64,000 nucleotides of DNA from Trichobilharzia regenti (Eukaryota; Platyhelminthes; Trematoda; Strigeidida; Schistosomatidae). The notes under the pieces are model-generated. The model made no database searches. It was not told the origin of the DNA and was given only the letters and a program-made list of their open reading frames with translations. A program made the position numbers and the translations under genes. The DNA is taken from positions 40,025,459 through 40,089,458 of the forward strand of contig OX235265.1 in NCBI GenBank assembly GCA_944472135.2, written 5' to 3'. Position 1 is the stretch's first letter. Every line of letters begins with the position of its first letter. Of this stretch, positions 25,301 to 40,150 are shown piece by piece.

Positions 25301-28300
25301 AATCAGAAGACTGTGTTTGTTTGCTTGAATAACCTATAATAATGTACATGAAAATATATGAATACGTGTTAATTTCTTTAATAAACGATCTGTTGCCTGG
25401 CCCTTGTCTTCTGTTGTTACACAGAAAGGATAGTATTCTGACAGTATAAGAGATTGCCTATAGTTGAAGATGACAACTATGATTCAAATGACGTGATATG
25501 AACATCAGAAGGATCAAAAAAGCAGGCCAGTTTCTCCTTCTACATAGAAAACAGGTAGCCCATATACGCTGAACACGAAAAGACTTTAAAAATTTCAGCC
25601 AACTAACGAGTCATTGGAGCCTAGAATGCTTCATCATTTGCGAGAAGTCAATTATACGTTCCACTTTGGTAAGTTTCTTACCACAAACACATGGGTTTTT
25701 CACAAAGTTGAACTATCTGTTGAGTGGCCGTAGTTCCCTCAGTTCGTCTTTCGGACGAAATGTTTCCACACCATTGGAGGCCCATTTCATCAACCTTGTG
25801 CATATACAATTCATCGATCTAGTGCGATCGACTAGATGACAGTAAATTATTATTCCAAACAAGAAGAAGCATAGCACGATCTACAGAAGACCAATAACTA
25901 AGCCTGTTCACAATACCTTCGAAAATACCATCTGAAGGCGATCATTAAGTTTTAGTAGAAATACAAATTACAAGACTCGATCAAAGGTTGTTATATCTCG
26001 AAATTTTCTGGTAAGGCTAACAGGTCCTATTTACTTTGGAACACCATAACTGGATGCTTTTAGGGTAAGAGAGAGAGCATGTACTTGTAAAAGGCCGCTT
26101 GAAACTTATTACGAACATTCACTGAACCAAAGAAGATAAAATAGCCATATTTACTACTGTCAATCAAAAGTGAATCTTTTTACTTTAGACAGAAACACCA
26201 ACCTCTTTGATTATGGTTAGAATACATGAAAGTTTATGATGTTCGAAGTGAATACAGGAGACAAATAAGGCTGTTTATTATCACCGACGATGGTATTCCT
26301 AATTGTTGTGTATTGGATTAGGCGGAGGACTATGGACTGTGAGAAGACAAGAATACATTGGACCGGTAAGGCGAGATACTCCTTCATCAACCTGAAACAA
26401 GTATGGAAATCTTGTGCAATAACCCATCAGAAAGAAAAACATTCGGATTTTCAACACAAATGTGAAGTCAGTCAGTCAGTTCTTCTATACGGGTCAGAAA
26501 TATGGTCAGCGCGTCACAAAAATCATTTCCAACAAGCCACAGACGTTTGTCAATGGTTGTCTACTTCGCTGACTCCATACTGAAGATCAAATGGCCGGCC
26601 GGTTGGCCAGAAAGAATTAGCAACAAGAAACTCTAGCGATGAACAAACTAACCATGAGCCGATCTTTCAACAAATATGTAAGAGAAAATGGAGATGGGTT
26701 GGACATACATTGAGGAGGCCGTTGAATAACATCGCGCTCAATGCAGGCCATTGGTTGAGTGGAATCCCAATGGGAAGTGACGAGTGGTTGTCAGCGCGAG
26801 GGTGACATGGAGACCACTTAGGGAGGAGGAGATAAGAGATTATGGACAACAGTGGACTCAGATAAAGAGGACAGCATAAAATAGAAGAAAGTGGAGATAT
26901 ATTATTGAAGGCCTATGTTCCACTCGAAACCGAATGGTCTGTCTGTCTGTTTTCGACATAGAACTTTCCACTGATGTGCACCAGCTCAAGTCGCCACACT
27001 CCAATCCTTGTAGCACACAAAGCAAGAGAAAAAAAGTAGAAGAAATGCATAATAGAGACAGTAAACAGAGGTGTGAGATAAAGGAATAGTAATAACGAAG
27101 AACGGTATAGTTTCATTGGAAATCATAAGTAACACACAAGGAGTGGATGCATCTGCGCCAACCAACCATTGAGAACGATCACTTTGAGCCATACCCCCAA
27201 TTGTTTCCAACCATTGGTTTTTACCGTCCCGAGGACCCCAACCAGGAAGCCAGTCTACACCTTCCTACGTGACTGGCTTAAACTAACTGTTATGGATTTT
27301 CCTGACTGGTGCCATGTTTTGGTGTGACCGCCGCTAGATCTTTTCCAGCCTGACCCTATGTCAGCTAACATTGCCCGTCGAGTGGGGAGCGATGATCAGA
27401 CATACGTAACAAATGTCCTAACCATCTCAGTTGATGAATTTTCACAGCCTCGTCGATTGATTTCCCCTCATTACCTAGCAATCACCTCAATGAACCCAAT
27501 GGAATAATAATTATGTATTGTTACCTTTTTGGACTGAAATGGAAATCCCAAAATGTTAATTCTAAAATCAGTATACATTTAAAGTATTCATATGAGTTGT
27601 TTACTTAACAGACTGATGGCAGTGTGTGTGTGTGTGGATTGTCTCTCATTGACTGAAGCACAGAATTACTAACTAAACAGTGGAATCAACCAAAAGAATT
27701 AGGAATCAATTTCCAGCGTTGTATATTTACTTACACTCACTACATAAATAGCGTTAAGTATGACAAAACAAAACAAAAAAAACTAATCTTGGGAATGCAT
27801 ACATTTACACTTGTGTGTTTTATTCTGTTTGACTGACTAGCATTTTCAAATTTTAGAACAACTAAAAGAGTCATTCGTTCTACTGAATCGAAAGTTCAAA
27901 GTTGTTAGGAAGACTAGCAAACAGTAGAATGAAAATACCCTAAATTAGGTAACTTTACACTTTTAAAATGAAATGAAATTACCAAAATACGTTTTGTTTT
28001 GTGATATAGGTTTCTTTACTGTTAGATTACAGTGTGACATAAAAATTGGTTGGCTTGTAGTATATAAAATGGTTAATACTTTTTTCTAGTCTGGGTTCAA
28101 ATTTCTTTCTAGGTGAAAGCACTGTAAATTCTGCACCGTAAATATGACCCAAAGTACACTACTACACAAAAAAGATATTATTATTTAAATAAATTATAAT
28201 TAATTAGCTATAATGAGTGACATCCATTAAAAGATGGCAAAAAAAAGCATATCCATCTTTATCTACACAGACAAAACTTACTCACCTGTCCATAATTTTG

Positions 28301-31300
28301 AATCATATGTAACGCGGGCTTTTATAAACAACTTTTGGATTTCATCTTTTACTTCACTCCACAAACGATGAGTATCGTCTGTATTACTAATCATCTGGTC
28401 ATATACAGGTGAATCTGTATGCAATGCACAAGACAACATATCAAAAGTAGCATACAGACAAGCCAGCCAAAGACCACCGGTATAAGCGCTAAAAAGCAAC
28501 AAAAGAGAAACAAAAACCCAACTCCATTATAGATGTCATCATCATAATAGTGAGACTGCATAAGTAGATCATAATTTACAGGATTTCATTATGACAGGGA
28601 TGTCCACTTTCCCCATTTCTGTCTAACTTCATCATAGATATGCTAACGGAAGTATCCTTAACTGAACGTAGTGACTTAGGAATCGACTTATTACCAGGGA
28701 ATAATCTAATGGACTTAGAATATGCAGATGACATAGTCCTGTTAGGGGAGGATGCTGAAAAAATGCAGAGTCTTCTGAACACCTTGAGCAGCAATCTTCG
28801 TATGTTTGGCATGCGATTCGCCCCTGCAAAATGTAAGATGCTGCTACAGGACTGGACGACGTCAACCCCTAACTTAGCGATAGGGAGTGAAGTGATAGAA
28901 CATGTTGACCACTTCACCTACTTGGGAAGTTGTATTAGCACCAACGGACTGATTGGCGATGAAATCTCAGCACGGATCCGAAAAGCTCGAGCTGCTTTCG
29001 CTGACTTACACCATCTCTGGCGTAGGCGTGACATCCGGTTATCAACCAAGGGACGTGTGTACTGCTCATCAGTTCGCTCCGTCCTTCTCTATGGCTCTGA
29101 AACATGGCCAATACGAGTTGAAGACATGAAAAGGTTGACTGCTTTCGATCATAGATGTCTGCGATCTCTGTCTCACGTTAGGTGGTTTCACAAGATAAGT
29201 AATGTTGACGTTAGGCGTAGAGTGTTGGGCAAAGAGGGAAAATCAATCGACGAGGTTATAAAGTTACATAGACTAAGATGGCTAGGTCACGTGGTGCGCA
29301 TGCCTAACCACCGCCTCCCCCGACGGGCATTGTTAGCTGATATAGGTTCAGGTTGGAAAAGAGCCAGTGGTGGCCAAACAAAAACATGGCCTCATCAATC
29401 CATGAAATCCTTGACAGTTAAACTGAGTCAGGTAGGGAGATGCAGACTCCCGGGTTGGGGCCCTCGGGACTCTAGGAATCAATGGCTGGAGACAATAGGT
29501 GACATGGCTCAAAATCGTTGTCAATGGCCAGCGCAGATGTATTCAGTCTCTGTAATCTTTCATATTCCTTTCTACCATTACCCATTCTGTTTCACTCTTA
29601 TATTTGTCAAACTCTATTAATTTTCTTCACTCATCTTCTTGTCTACCTCTGTGTGCTATTTGGAACGTGGCAACTCGAACTGCTGCACTTCGGTGCCAAG
29701 TTCTATGTTGAATCCAGACAGAGAGAGACAGACATTATGACCTGACATCAGTTAGAGAACCACTAGAAAACCTGGGAGTACTGGAGAGCTGTTTCGTCTG
29801 AGTTTGCGACTTGCCCTATTCAGGTAGGTAGTTACCTGGGTTTCTTGTGAGAAGTCGTGACCAGTAGGGTGCAGCTGGTCGGGTGTGAGGACAAATATTC
29901 GCCGAAGACATTGGCTAGGGGTCGCGTTATGTCGTGAACTGGCAGAAGTTAGAATTCATGGGCCAATGAATCGAGTCCCAGTGGCTGAATGGTACAAGAG
30001 CTCGCCTTGTAACCAGAACGTCCTGAGTTCGAATCTCAGTGGGTGCGTACTGATGAGGAGTCCCAAACTAGGACGAAACGGCCGTCCAGTGCCCCCAGGT
30101 TTTCCAGTGGTTCTCTAACTAATGTCAGCTGATGATGAAATCCTGTAGCCAATCAAATCCCTACATACCAACACTTGGATTATAATTCTTATCTTGATAA
30201 AGAGCTCAAGATTCATTTAAAAGTCCAATAGTTTTTCATTAAAACCATCAATATTACCACTTTAGAACCTAGTAATCAACCCCCTTGAAAAGAACACCTA
30301 GTTAGTTTCAGCGACACAACCACTGGAACCTGGGAGGGGACTTTAGTAAACTGTTCAGATAATACTAAATTCAAGTCCCGTTTCAATTCCTTTTACTCTT
30401 CATAATAAAACTTAAAAAACCAAGAAAATTAATTACTAGTTTACAACTGTTGCAGTGAGTAAAGTAACAATCAAATAGTATTTCAACCTTGATTAAAATT
30501 GTGTGAAAATTGATACACGGAAAAACTAGATAAGTTATGTGAAAAAAAGATTATTAAGTTTTCACCAGGAAGGTATGCTTTTGACGTACAAACCTCACGT
30601 TCTCAAAGCGCTTTTACTGCATATACCAAATCAAATTTTACAAACGTTTTATACTACTTATAAAAGTGATTAAGTAGGCTATATAATAATCACCTCTTAG
30701 TATATTGGGTAAACTCACTAATGAAGTATACATTTCCGTACTAAACTTATTCACACTCCAGTGTAGCAGTACTACAGTACATTTCAAAAAATGCAGGAAT
30801 GGGTTGTATGCAGATTAAGTTTGTAGACATCCGAACGCGGTTTAGATCAATAAGTGATGATTATTTAGATTGCCAGAACATCTTTATTTTTTTTTTGATT
30901 TACAGCTTGATTCCACACTGTATTTTTAGTACAAGTATGGAATTTTCAGCGTGGATATCGGTAGCCCAAATTTTGCAGGCCGACCATAGATATCAGGTGT
31001 GCGCCGATGTGGGCTCGAACCCCAGGAACGTGTGCATGGTCGGTGAGAGTCCTTACCAATGTGCCACCGACGCACAAAGTGCGCGATGAGCAGACACTGA
31101 CTTCCACCGCACACGCATACACACGAGGACGCCCGACGTGGGGCTAGAACCCACGACCCTGAGATTAAGAGTCTCATGCTCTACCGACTGAGCTAGCCGG
31201 GCCCGATCAATTTTTTTAGCCTAAATCTAACGCATATAAACTCGTTATTCAAAAAAATTGAAGCTCAGTGTTCTGGTGAGATCATCTCTAACTTTATACC

Positions 31301-34300
31301 AACGTAACTCTAACTCAGAAAACATCTCCAATCTATGAGAACGGAAGGTTGGAATGCGTGAGACGTGTCCAGGCAACATCACGCAATATGGATTTGTAGT
31401 TCCTTCAAATAACATAGATCTCCACATAGTTTAGTGGTCCTGCGAATTTCGGAAGAATAGGTCAGTTAACCGTGCTTGTTGTCGTGTTTCCAAGCCACGG
31501 AATAGGAATTAATGCACTGATAGATATACACTTGTGGAGTTCGGAACAATATGATCATACAGTATTTTGTTCGATGTTAATAATGGAAACATTGTACATA
31601 ACTTCTATTTAAAATGAACTCATGGTAAAATATACACAACATCCGAGTGTAATCGAAAATACAGCGTACTACTTCACTTCACTTCATCTTCTCACTAGTA
31701 CATACTGTCTGCTTGTTTCACTACTAACCGTGATGCATCCTTTCGATCTTTGCAGGAATCTCTAATACTTATTCTGCAAACGCTGCACAGATTCTACTAG
31801 TAGATACAATCCCAGCAGTGAACGTTTCTGTGAATTATATTAATAATTCGTAGCAGTGGTCTCTAACTGTATCACCAAGTAACCATCAATTTATATAACT
31901 GGCTACCTGTGCTACTTATAATACACTGTTACAATATTCTCTCGTTAACTTGGAGTTTTACTCCAATATTTTGTACCAACCAAGTTAAACTTTATGCACC
32001 ACTAACTACCAGTGGAGTGCGACCGCATCAACGACCTTGAAACGCCCACTGAGAAAGTCAGTCAAACTTGTAAAATAATGTTGTCATCATCAATGAAATA
32101 TACTCATAGAAGTGTCATGTTATTAAATGGGATATCTGGAAAGTTTCAGGTCAGGTTTGAGAGAGATTAAGTTACGGTTTAAGCTAAGGCCAAGTTAGGG
32201 TTAGGTTAATCTAATAAAGGCGGAATTAGGGTTGACGTGAGTTAGATTACAGTTAGTTCAGGGATATTTTCACGTTAGGATCAGGTTCAGGAAAGATCAG
32301 GGTTATTGTTAGGGTTAGAAGACCTAAGTAATTACATGCATAGAATGTGGTTAAATTACTCTGTTCATATAATAATAGAACTTGTTCACTGTGGCAGAGT
32401 ATAATTCCATTGTGGGTAAAATTTATTGTGATAATGCATCACAGTGTTATACAGTAATATTTACTGATGACCACATTTCGAGCACAGTTTATTGGTCAGT
32501 AAATATTACTGTATTACACCATGAAACTTTATCAAAATAACTTTTACCCACAATGGAATTATACTTTGTTAATACTCCAACCTCAAACAGAGCTACTTTT
32601 GTCAAATGTGAGAGAAAGGTAACCTCTGTAACACTTTTATACAGTTTTTATCCATTTTTCTTTTTCATACATATATGTACACTGTAGACACAAATAAATC
32701 CTTCATGTGATTGGTGCGTTCGAGGTCATTCGCTGATTGGTAGTTAGTGGTAAAGTTTAACTTTGCCTACAAGTAAAGTTGAAATGTTAATTAGGATAAG
32801 GAGTCAGTAACGACAAATCGAGTAATTTTGCCAAGTGTCTGGTGAATGCGATTAGGAAAGCATATCGACACAAAACGACTTACAATATGCAAGATCTACA
32901 TAATGTGTGATAAAGCAGCAGAATGTTTGTATGATAAATATATGATTAACACCATTAGCATAGATCTGTAAGTGAACGAACATCAGCTTCTTGTAGGCCG
33001 ATCTCTTCAAGATTTTTTATCGAAAACAGTATCGTAGGCTGACTGTCTCCCTCAAAGTTGAACCCTATCTCTGGACAGCATCTTCTAAATGTATATGATT
33101 TATAAACGAAATCACATTTATCCTAAAAACTGTAAAAACAATGTCGTCCACATATATTTCATGGGACTGAAAAATTGCGATTGCTGATTTCAGCTGATCA
33201 CTTTACGGACTTGTCATTATTCAGTCTTTAGGCAGTGGGACTAATCACCATTCTATTGTTATTATAACTTCATGCGGGGCAAGATTCAATAAAACAGGTT
33301 ATTTTACCCGATGGGTATTTGTTCATGCGAGTGCGAAAAGTTTCTCGCATACCGCGTGCAAGAACTTCCTTATGGTCCACTTCCATTTCGGGACTTCTGT
33401 GTTTCTATGCATCCATAAAAAATTAACTGAACATATGCCAGCAATCTGAAATTGTCATCTTCAAGTACGGTTTGTCACGCAGACGCAAAAGTGTAAAATG
33501 AGATGTGTTCACACGACTGGAACTGTCCAGTAGTCGTTACTAGGATCAATCAGAGGCTGTCTAAGGTTTTACAAACACAAATCCTATATCCTGAAACCAT
33601 CATTATTATCGTTAGGATGTAGCATAACTGTGGTGAGTAGATTGTTGTCATTATTATAGCGGTTATTGCAATAAACCAGTTACATTCCCAGACTTCACTT
33701 TACACTGATGAGTCTAAATAATACAGAATGTTATAGAGGCGCTAATCCCGTCTGCCTGAGAGTTGAGTGGCTGGAATGAAGGTGGTTTATTTAGGACTAG
33801 TATGACCATCCTGGAAGCACTTTCAGTTGCAGCAGTTGAAATAACTAACTCTACCAACATTTTCATAATTTAAACTTGTTAGAAACTTTACTCTTTTATG
33901 TGTGTGTGCTGACCTAAAACTTTCACTCTGTCATCCGCTGTTTGCTACACTTCTTTTGTTAATTAGAATATCACATTTCTAATGTAAACTTATATTTGTT
34001 ATTTGTATGATTTTATCATAATTAATTTTGACCTGCGATTCTATTTTAATTTAGCGGCCTAATTGGTGAGTTATTTTTGCAGCTACTGCTATGCATATGT
34101 GAGGTATTCCCTGCTAAAACAACTATATCTGAACGTTTTGCTTTTCGCAGCAAATTAGATAGTTTCAAGTAGAAGTCATCCTTTAGTTCATCCAAACTGC
34201 AGTCTGTTGAGGAGAAAAGGCAACGACGGGTGGTACCGTCCTTCCGTTCTCTTAACGGATCCGTTCAGGCGGACCGTACACATACGATTATCTACTGGGA

Positions 34301-37300
34301 TCTAGCCAAGAATTGATTTTTCTGCCCTAACACTCAATTCTATCCCTACATCTGTGAGTCCTCGCGAACTAGCTGAAGGGTTTCCTGACACCCTTGTTGA
34401 TCGGGTGAGGTTAAGTGAATGACAATACTCGAGTCTTGTATGCATGCCTCCGAAATACAACATACATCCATGGCTCGACATGCCGGGGTTCTTGCTAGTG
34501 ATGCCTGTTGTCCAATTTGCCAGAGGGTCCTGACGTTAAATTCTCCCATATGAAGTTGGCAACGTGGCTTTAAGAGGCTGTCGGAGGTGTTTCTATGGCT
34601 CTCATCGTTGTTGGTGGTCACAGAGTGAATTGGAAATGGCTCACCAGCCTGAAGAAAACTACCGACTGTAGTAGAAAAGTTAGATGATGGTGATGTGGGG
34701 AGGGGGCTTCGTGTGTTTTTGTAAGTGTGTGAGCAGTTGTTACTTCCCGGTTGCCCACACCGTGGAAGTTAATTGATTCTTCGGGTGACCGCAAAGCCCA
34801 GGGAACAACTGTTTGAGGCGGGTCACATACGGCCTGTATGAACTGGTTTCTTGGGTTGGTTCCGTAGTAGTAAATATACCGACGGTTAAGGACCACCGTA
34901 GAGTAAGTCGGGATGTACAATCGTTGGGGTCAACCTTTTCTAATCCTCTCTCTCCGGAGTGGAGAGACAGCATAGCTGGTATGATGGTCACCTGAGGGAA
35001 ACACCTCACTGCTGTTACACCCTTGTTCCCCATCAGTTCGACTTCACCCACACAACCCAGTATAGTATAAAAAAATTCCTACACTGTGCCAGTAACTGTT
35101 TTTAGTCTAATCGCTATCCTAACAACATTCCTGGCATGGTAGGACCTGCAGGAACAATAGTTTCAGCTAGTGTAGCTTGTTGGATCATCGCGATATGCGA
35201 GCCCGACTACCAAGTCAAGGTAGCAGCTCTATCGGTCGCACTGGAGCGTCTGGTATCTGTTTGTAAACTTTGACTAAATCCACTTTTGAGAAAACAGTTT
35301 TACCATTCAGTATCAGAAAGAAGTCATGCAAGTGGGGAATGGGATAACGATCTGGGACAGTAGTATTATTCAAGAGTCGGCAATCCCCATGTAGTCACCA
35401 ATCATGCTCGGTCTTTGGCACCATATGCAAGGGTGAGTGACGACCGAAGACTATTGGAATGTCGCATGATGCCCAGTTGCAGCATGTGTTCAAATTTGAC
35501 TTAACTGCTGCTAACTTGTCAGGTAGTAGTCGACGTAGACGCGTTCGGACGGGTTGACCAGTTGTGATGATTTTATGTGTGACAGAATGATAAATATCTT
35601 CGGTATTGTAAGACGGTTTCTGAACTTAACGGAAACGTCGCGAAAATCTTGATAATATGTAATTATCAGGCTTTTCGATGCAAATGTTATAAACGGAATA
35701 ATCTCAGATGATTCAATGGATTTGAAGATGAGTCCAATTCTCAATCAGATTTTTCTAGTTGACATCAACTAACAGATTGAAATAACTTAAAAACTCAGGA
35801 CCGAGTATAACATGATGAACATCAGCAACTATGAAAAATGATGGCGTGAACTAACGTCCAAGATAAACGGTCTACAAACTAGTTTGGTTAGCTGCTCGAA
35901 GTGAAAGTCTCCGTGGTCTTCTAGAAGGTCGCCTGTATAGTGAAGGGGGTATTAAACTACCTTCGACTCCTGTGTCTACCCGGAATAGTGTGGCTGTAGT
36001 TTTATCCCTCACGTAGAAAAGGAGACTTGAGTTATTGCCAGTAACAGTCGTCACCATCATTGTCGGCCACGGGAGTTTTCCTGAACTGAGTCATTACTGC
36101 TGAAATTGCACGTTTTTACACACCGAATAGCTCAATGACCAGACTTTCTATGATACCAGAAAATAATCCGAGTGTTAGAGGATATCCTGTTCCACTGTCT
36201 TGAGAAAGCCCGTCGAGATTGTCTTGATCTCCACTGTGGTTTATCACATAGTGCAAGCAGTCTGTACATTTCAGTCACTAACTTTTCCATCTTGTTTGCT
36301 AATGTCGAAATAACTGATAATAAAGGCGTGTCTACAGTAGACGCAACCTGAACTGGAAACTCATAACGATGGGTGAGTGATGACATGATTAGTATATGGA
36401 TATACAGAAGCACAGATATCTCTATATATAAAATATGCAGAGATAGATACATCTAAATGAAATGAACATCTACCTTTGATCTTGCTCAGCATTCGGTCAA
36501 CCGTTAAAGAGGACCTCGGATGTACACCAACTCAACTGGTATACGGCACTACTTTCATTTTGCCTGGACAATTAAACTCTTCGCATGATTCCAGAGAACT
36601 GAATGTTTCCGAGTTCACTAACCACATGATGCGATAGATGTTGCAGTTTCAGCAAATAGCCCGCAGACAACCTCTCCGCAAAGAACACGTCAGCAAGCAT
36701 TTACAAAGATGCAAGTTTGTGTTTATATAAATCGATGGTGTCACGAAAAAGTTACAGCCTCTATATGAAGGACCCCTCCAGGTACTTCACCGTGCGGAGA
36801 AATATTTCACGTTAAACAGATATGGTAAAACGATAAATATCTCGGTTGATCGACTTAAACTTGCATATACTGATAGTGACGGCAATCTAACGGCTGCACT
36901 GACGGATAACCAAGAAGTCTGCACACCTCAAACTGTACAAATTCCAAATCCTACCTCTTACGGGATGCGCAGTGGTCGGCAGATCAGTCCACAAAATGGA
37001 CATAGCGGGTATCGCTACGTTCATTTTGTGAACTGATAAAACAGTTACATCTTTCTCGTTTAGATGTTATTATCATGATTGTTACTATTATTGTTCATCT
37101 TGATTTCACTATTACTATAAATAAGTAAATAAATGATTATTACCGCTATTATTATTAATATTATTTGTTTACTTGTATGTTAGTTACAAGACAGGTATTT
37201 GTGTTTATAAGAGGAAACGACTTATCTTTGTTCTGGTCTTTTCAAACATTCCTTAATGACTATGTACACAGATATTCATGTTTATACATAGAAATCTTCT

Positions 37301-40105
37301 TTGTTCATAGCTTCTGCAAAGAGAAACCAACCTCATTTATTTATCATAAACTTCTATTTAATTTTTTGTTGCATTAAACGATCCAAATACCATATCGCGT
37401 ACTCGCATGTTACAATGTATCTTTATTATTGGCGGAAAAATTACTTTTGTTATTATTTGTATCACTAGTAGTGACAGCTTCCGGTAGTTTCTCTGAAGCT
37501 CTAAAGTGGGGAACGGTGTGGAGTCCGAGACAATATGCCTGTACAATATTTTGTTAGATGATACAAATTGAAAAATTCCAAATAACCTTTGTTTAAAACG
37601 GTTCATGGTAAAATATACACAACATCCGAGTGTAATCGAAAATACAGCGTGCTACTTCAGTTCACTTCATCTTCTCACTAGTACATACTGTCTGCTTGTT
37701 TCACTACTAACCGTGATGCATCCTTTCGATCTTTGCAGGAACCTCTTATCCTTATTCTGCAAACGCTGCACAGATTCTACTAGTAGACACAATCCCAGCA
37801 GTGAACGTTTCTGTGAATTATATTAATAATTCGTAGCAGTGGTCTCTAACTGTATCACCAAGTAACCATCAATTTATATAACTGGCTACCTGTGCTACTT
37901 ATAATACACTGTTACAATATTCTCTCGTTAACTTGGAGTTTTACTCCAATATTTTGTACCAACCAAGTTAAACTTTATGCACCACTAACTACCAGTGGAG
38001 TGCGACCGCATCAACGACCTTGAAACGCCCACTGAGAAAGTCAGTCAAACTTGTAAAATAATGTTGTCATCATCAATGAAATATACTCATAGAAGTGTCA
38101 TGTTATTAAATGGGATATCTGGAAAGTTTCAGGTCAGGTTTGAGAGAGATTAAGTTACGGTTTAAGCTAAGGCCAAGTTAGGGTTAGGTTAATCTAATAA
38201 AGGCGGAATTAGGGTTGACGTGAGTTAGATTACAGTTAGTTCAGGGATATTTTCACGTTAGGATCAGGTTCAGGAAAGATCAGGGTTATTGTTAGGGTTA
38301 GAAGACCTAAGTAATTACATGCATAGAATGTGGTTAAATTACTCTGTTCATATAATAATAGAACTTGTTCACTGTGGCAGAGTATAATTCCATTGTGGGT
38401 AAAATTTATTTCGATAAAGCCTCACAGTGTTATACAGTACTATTTACTGATGACGTTGAATTTTACTCTCTTAATACTCCAACCTAAAACTGAGAGCTGC
38501 TTTTATCAAATGTGAGAGAAAGTTAACCTCTGTAGTACTTTTATAGAGTTTTTATCCATTTTTTCTTTTTCATATATATATGTTGAAGTTACTGTTTCAC
38601 TGTGTGATACATCTAATAGACAAACTAATATGGAATATACTGTTACAATATTCTTTCGTTAACTTGGAGTTTTACTCTGATGTTTTGTAGCGTTAAAGAG
38701 CTCGTTATTAAATCCTTAACATACTCAAGTCTAAGACTACGGTTAGTAGTTTTATTTATTTCTTTTTTTTTATTTCGATTGCAGCTTGATTCCACACTGT
38801 ATTTTTGGTACACGTATGGAATTTTCACCATGGATATCGGTAGCCCAAATTTTGCAGGCCGACCATAGATATCAGGTGTGCGTTGGCAGGGGGTCGAACC
38901 TCGGACCATGAGCATGGTCGGCGAGAGTCCTAACCACTTATTCTCTTTTATGGGATACTATCATTAGTATGTAACCCTTTTTTCATACAATGATAAGCAT
39001 CGATGTGCTGCTCATATCGAATCAACATAAAATCATAAATATGGATAAAAAATTTCAAGGCATACATGTTGCACGAGCAGTGATACTTCTGGTCCAGTGA
39101 GCCATGCTTTGGTGATGAGTACTACAATTCAACCCCTAAGCCAGATGAAACACGCATCCCAATGGCCGCAAACAAACAAGTATCTTCAAGTTCTTAGTCC
39201 TATGGAATATCGAGGAATCCATTCGAACAGCCCACGCGATAAAATGAATCTGATCACAATGATTAAACGCATATCAACGAGAAACCATATATTTGACAGC
39301 AAATAGTTTCGAATGATATCATTTTTATTTTATTCCTTTGTATTCTAAGTGGACGTTTGGATCTTCAATACAAATGTCAAGTCAGTTCTTCTATACGGAT
39401 CAGAAACTTGGCGCGTCACAAAGAATATTTCCAACAGGCTGGCTATTGCACACCTTTATCAACAACTAACTGTCAACTATCGCTCTATGCTGCATGAAGA
39501 TCACAGGGCCGGGCCAGAAACAATCACCAACAAGAAACTATGGGAACAAACAAAACAAAACAAGAACCAGTCACCAACCAACAAATATGCGGGAGAAAGT
39601 GGAGATAGACTGGACACTCACTCGCTGAGGAGGCCGCCGGGTGACATGGCGCGAGCATCAGGCCATTGCTGGAGTGGGACGTCCAAGGGTGACATGGAGG
39701 AGATCGTGAGAAGAGGAGTTGAAACAGTATGGACTAAGATGGATGTAGGTGAAAAGTACAGCAGAAGGAAGACAGAAGCAAGTGGAGGGAGACGTACAGT
39801 TGAAGCTCTATGTTCCACTAGGAACCCAAGGGAACAATAATAATAATTATAAGTGGAACATATGGGCCTTCAAGCTTGAATTTTGAAGTTCCAGTTAACA
39901 GTGGTTATATTTTCTACGGAGTAGGGTTGCTAGCTAGCCTCATGCCTAAATTTCCCTCTTTCCCGGCCTTACTACTTACCGGTTAAGGAAGGTTTTGGAA
40001 GTGACAGTCAGGACCGAATCCCGGACCACATGAGTGGTTGGTGAGCATTCCTATCACTGCACCACCACCACCATTGATGCATGCTCAATTTAATAGGTAT
40101 TAATT

Positions 40106-40150
<45 letters not shown>

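Noticed and set aside
34740..35051. Minus-strand 103-codon frame
   Set aside because: Lies in the 5' leader of an RTE-like LINE and has no domain.
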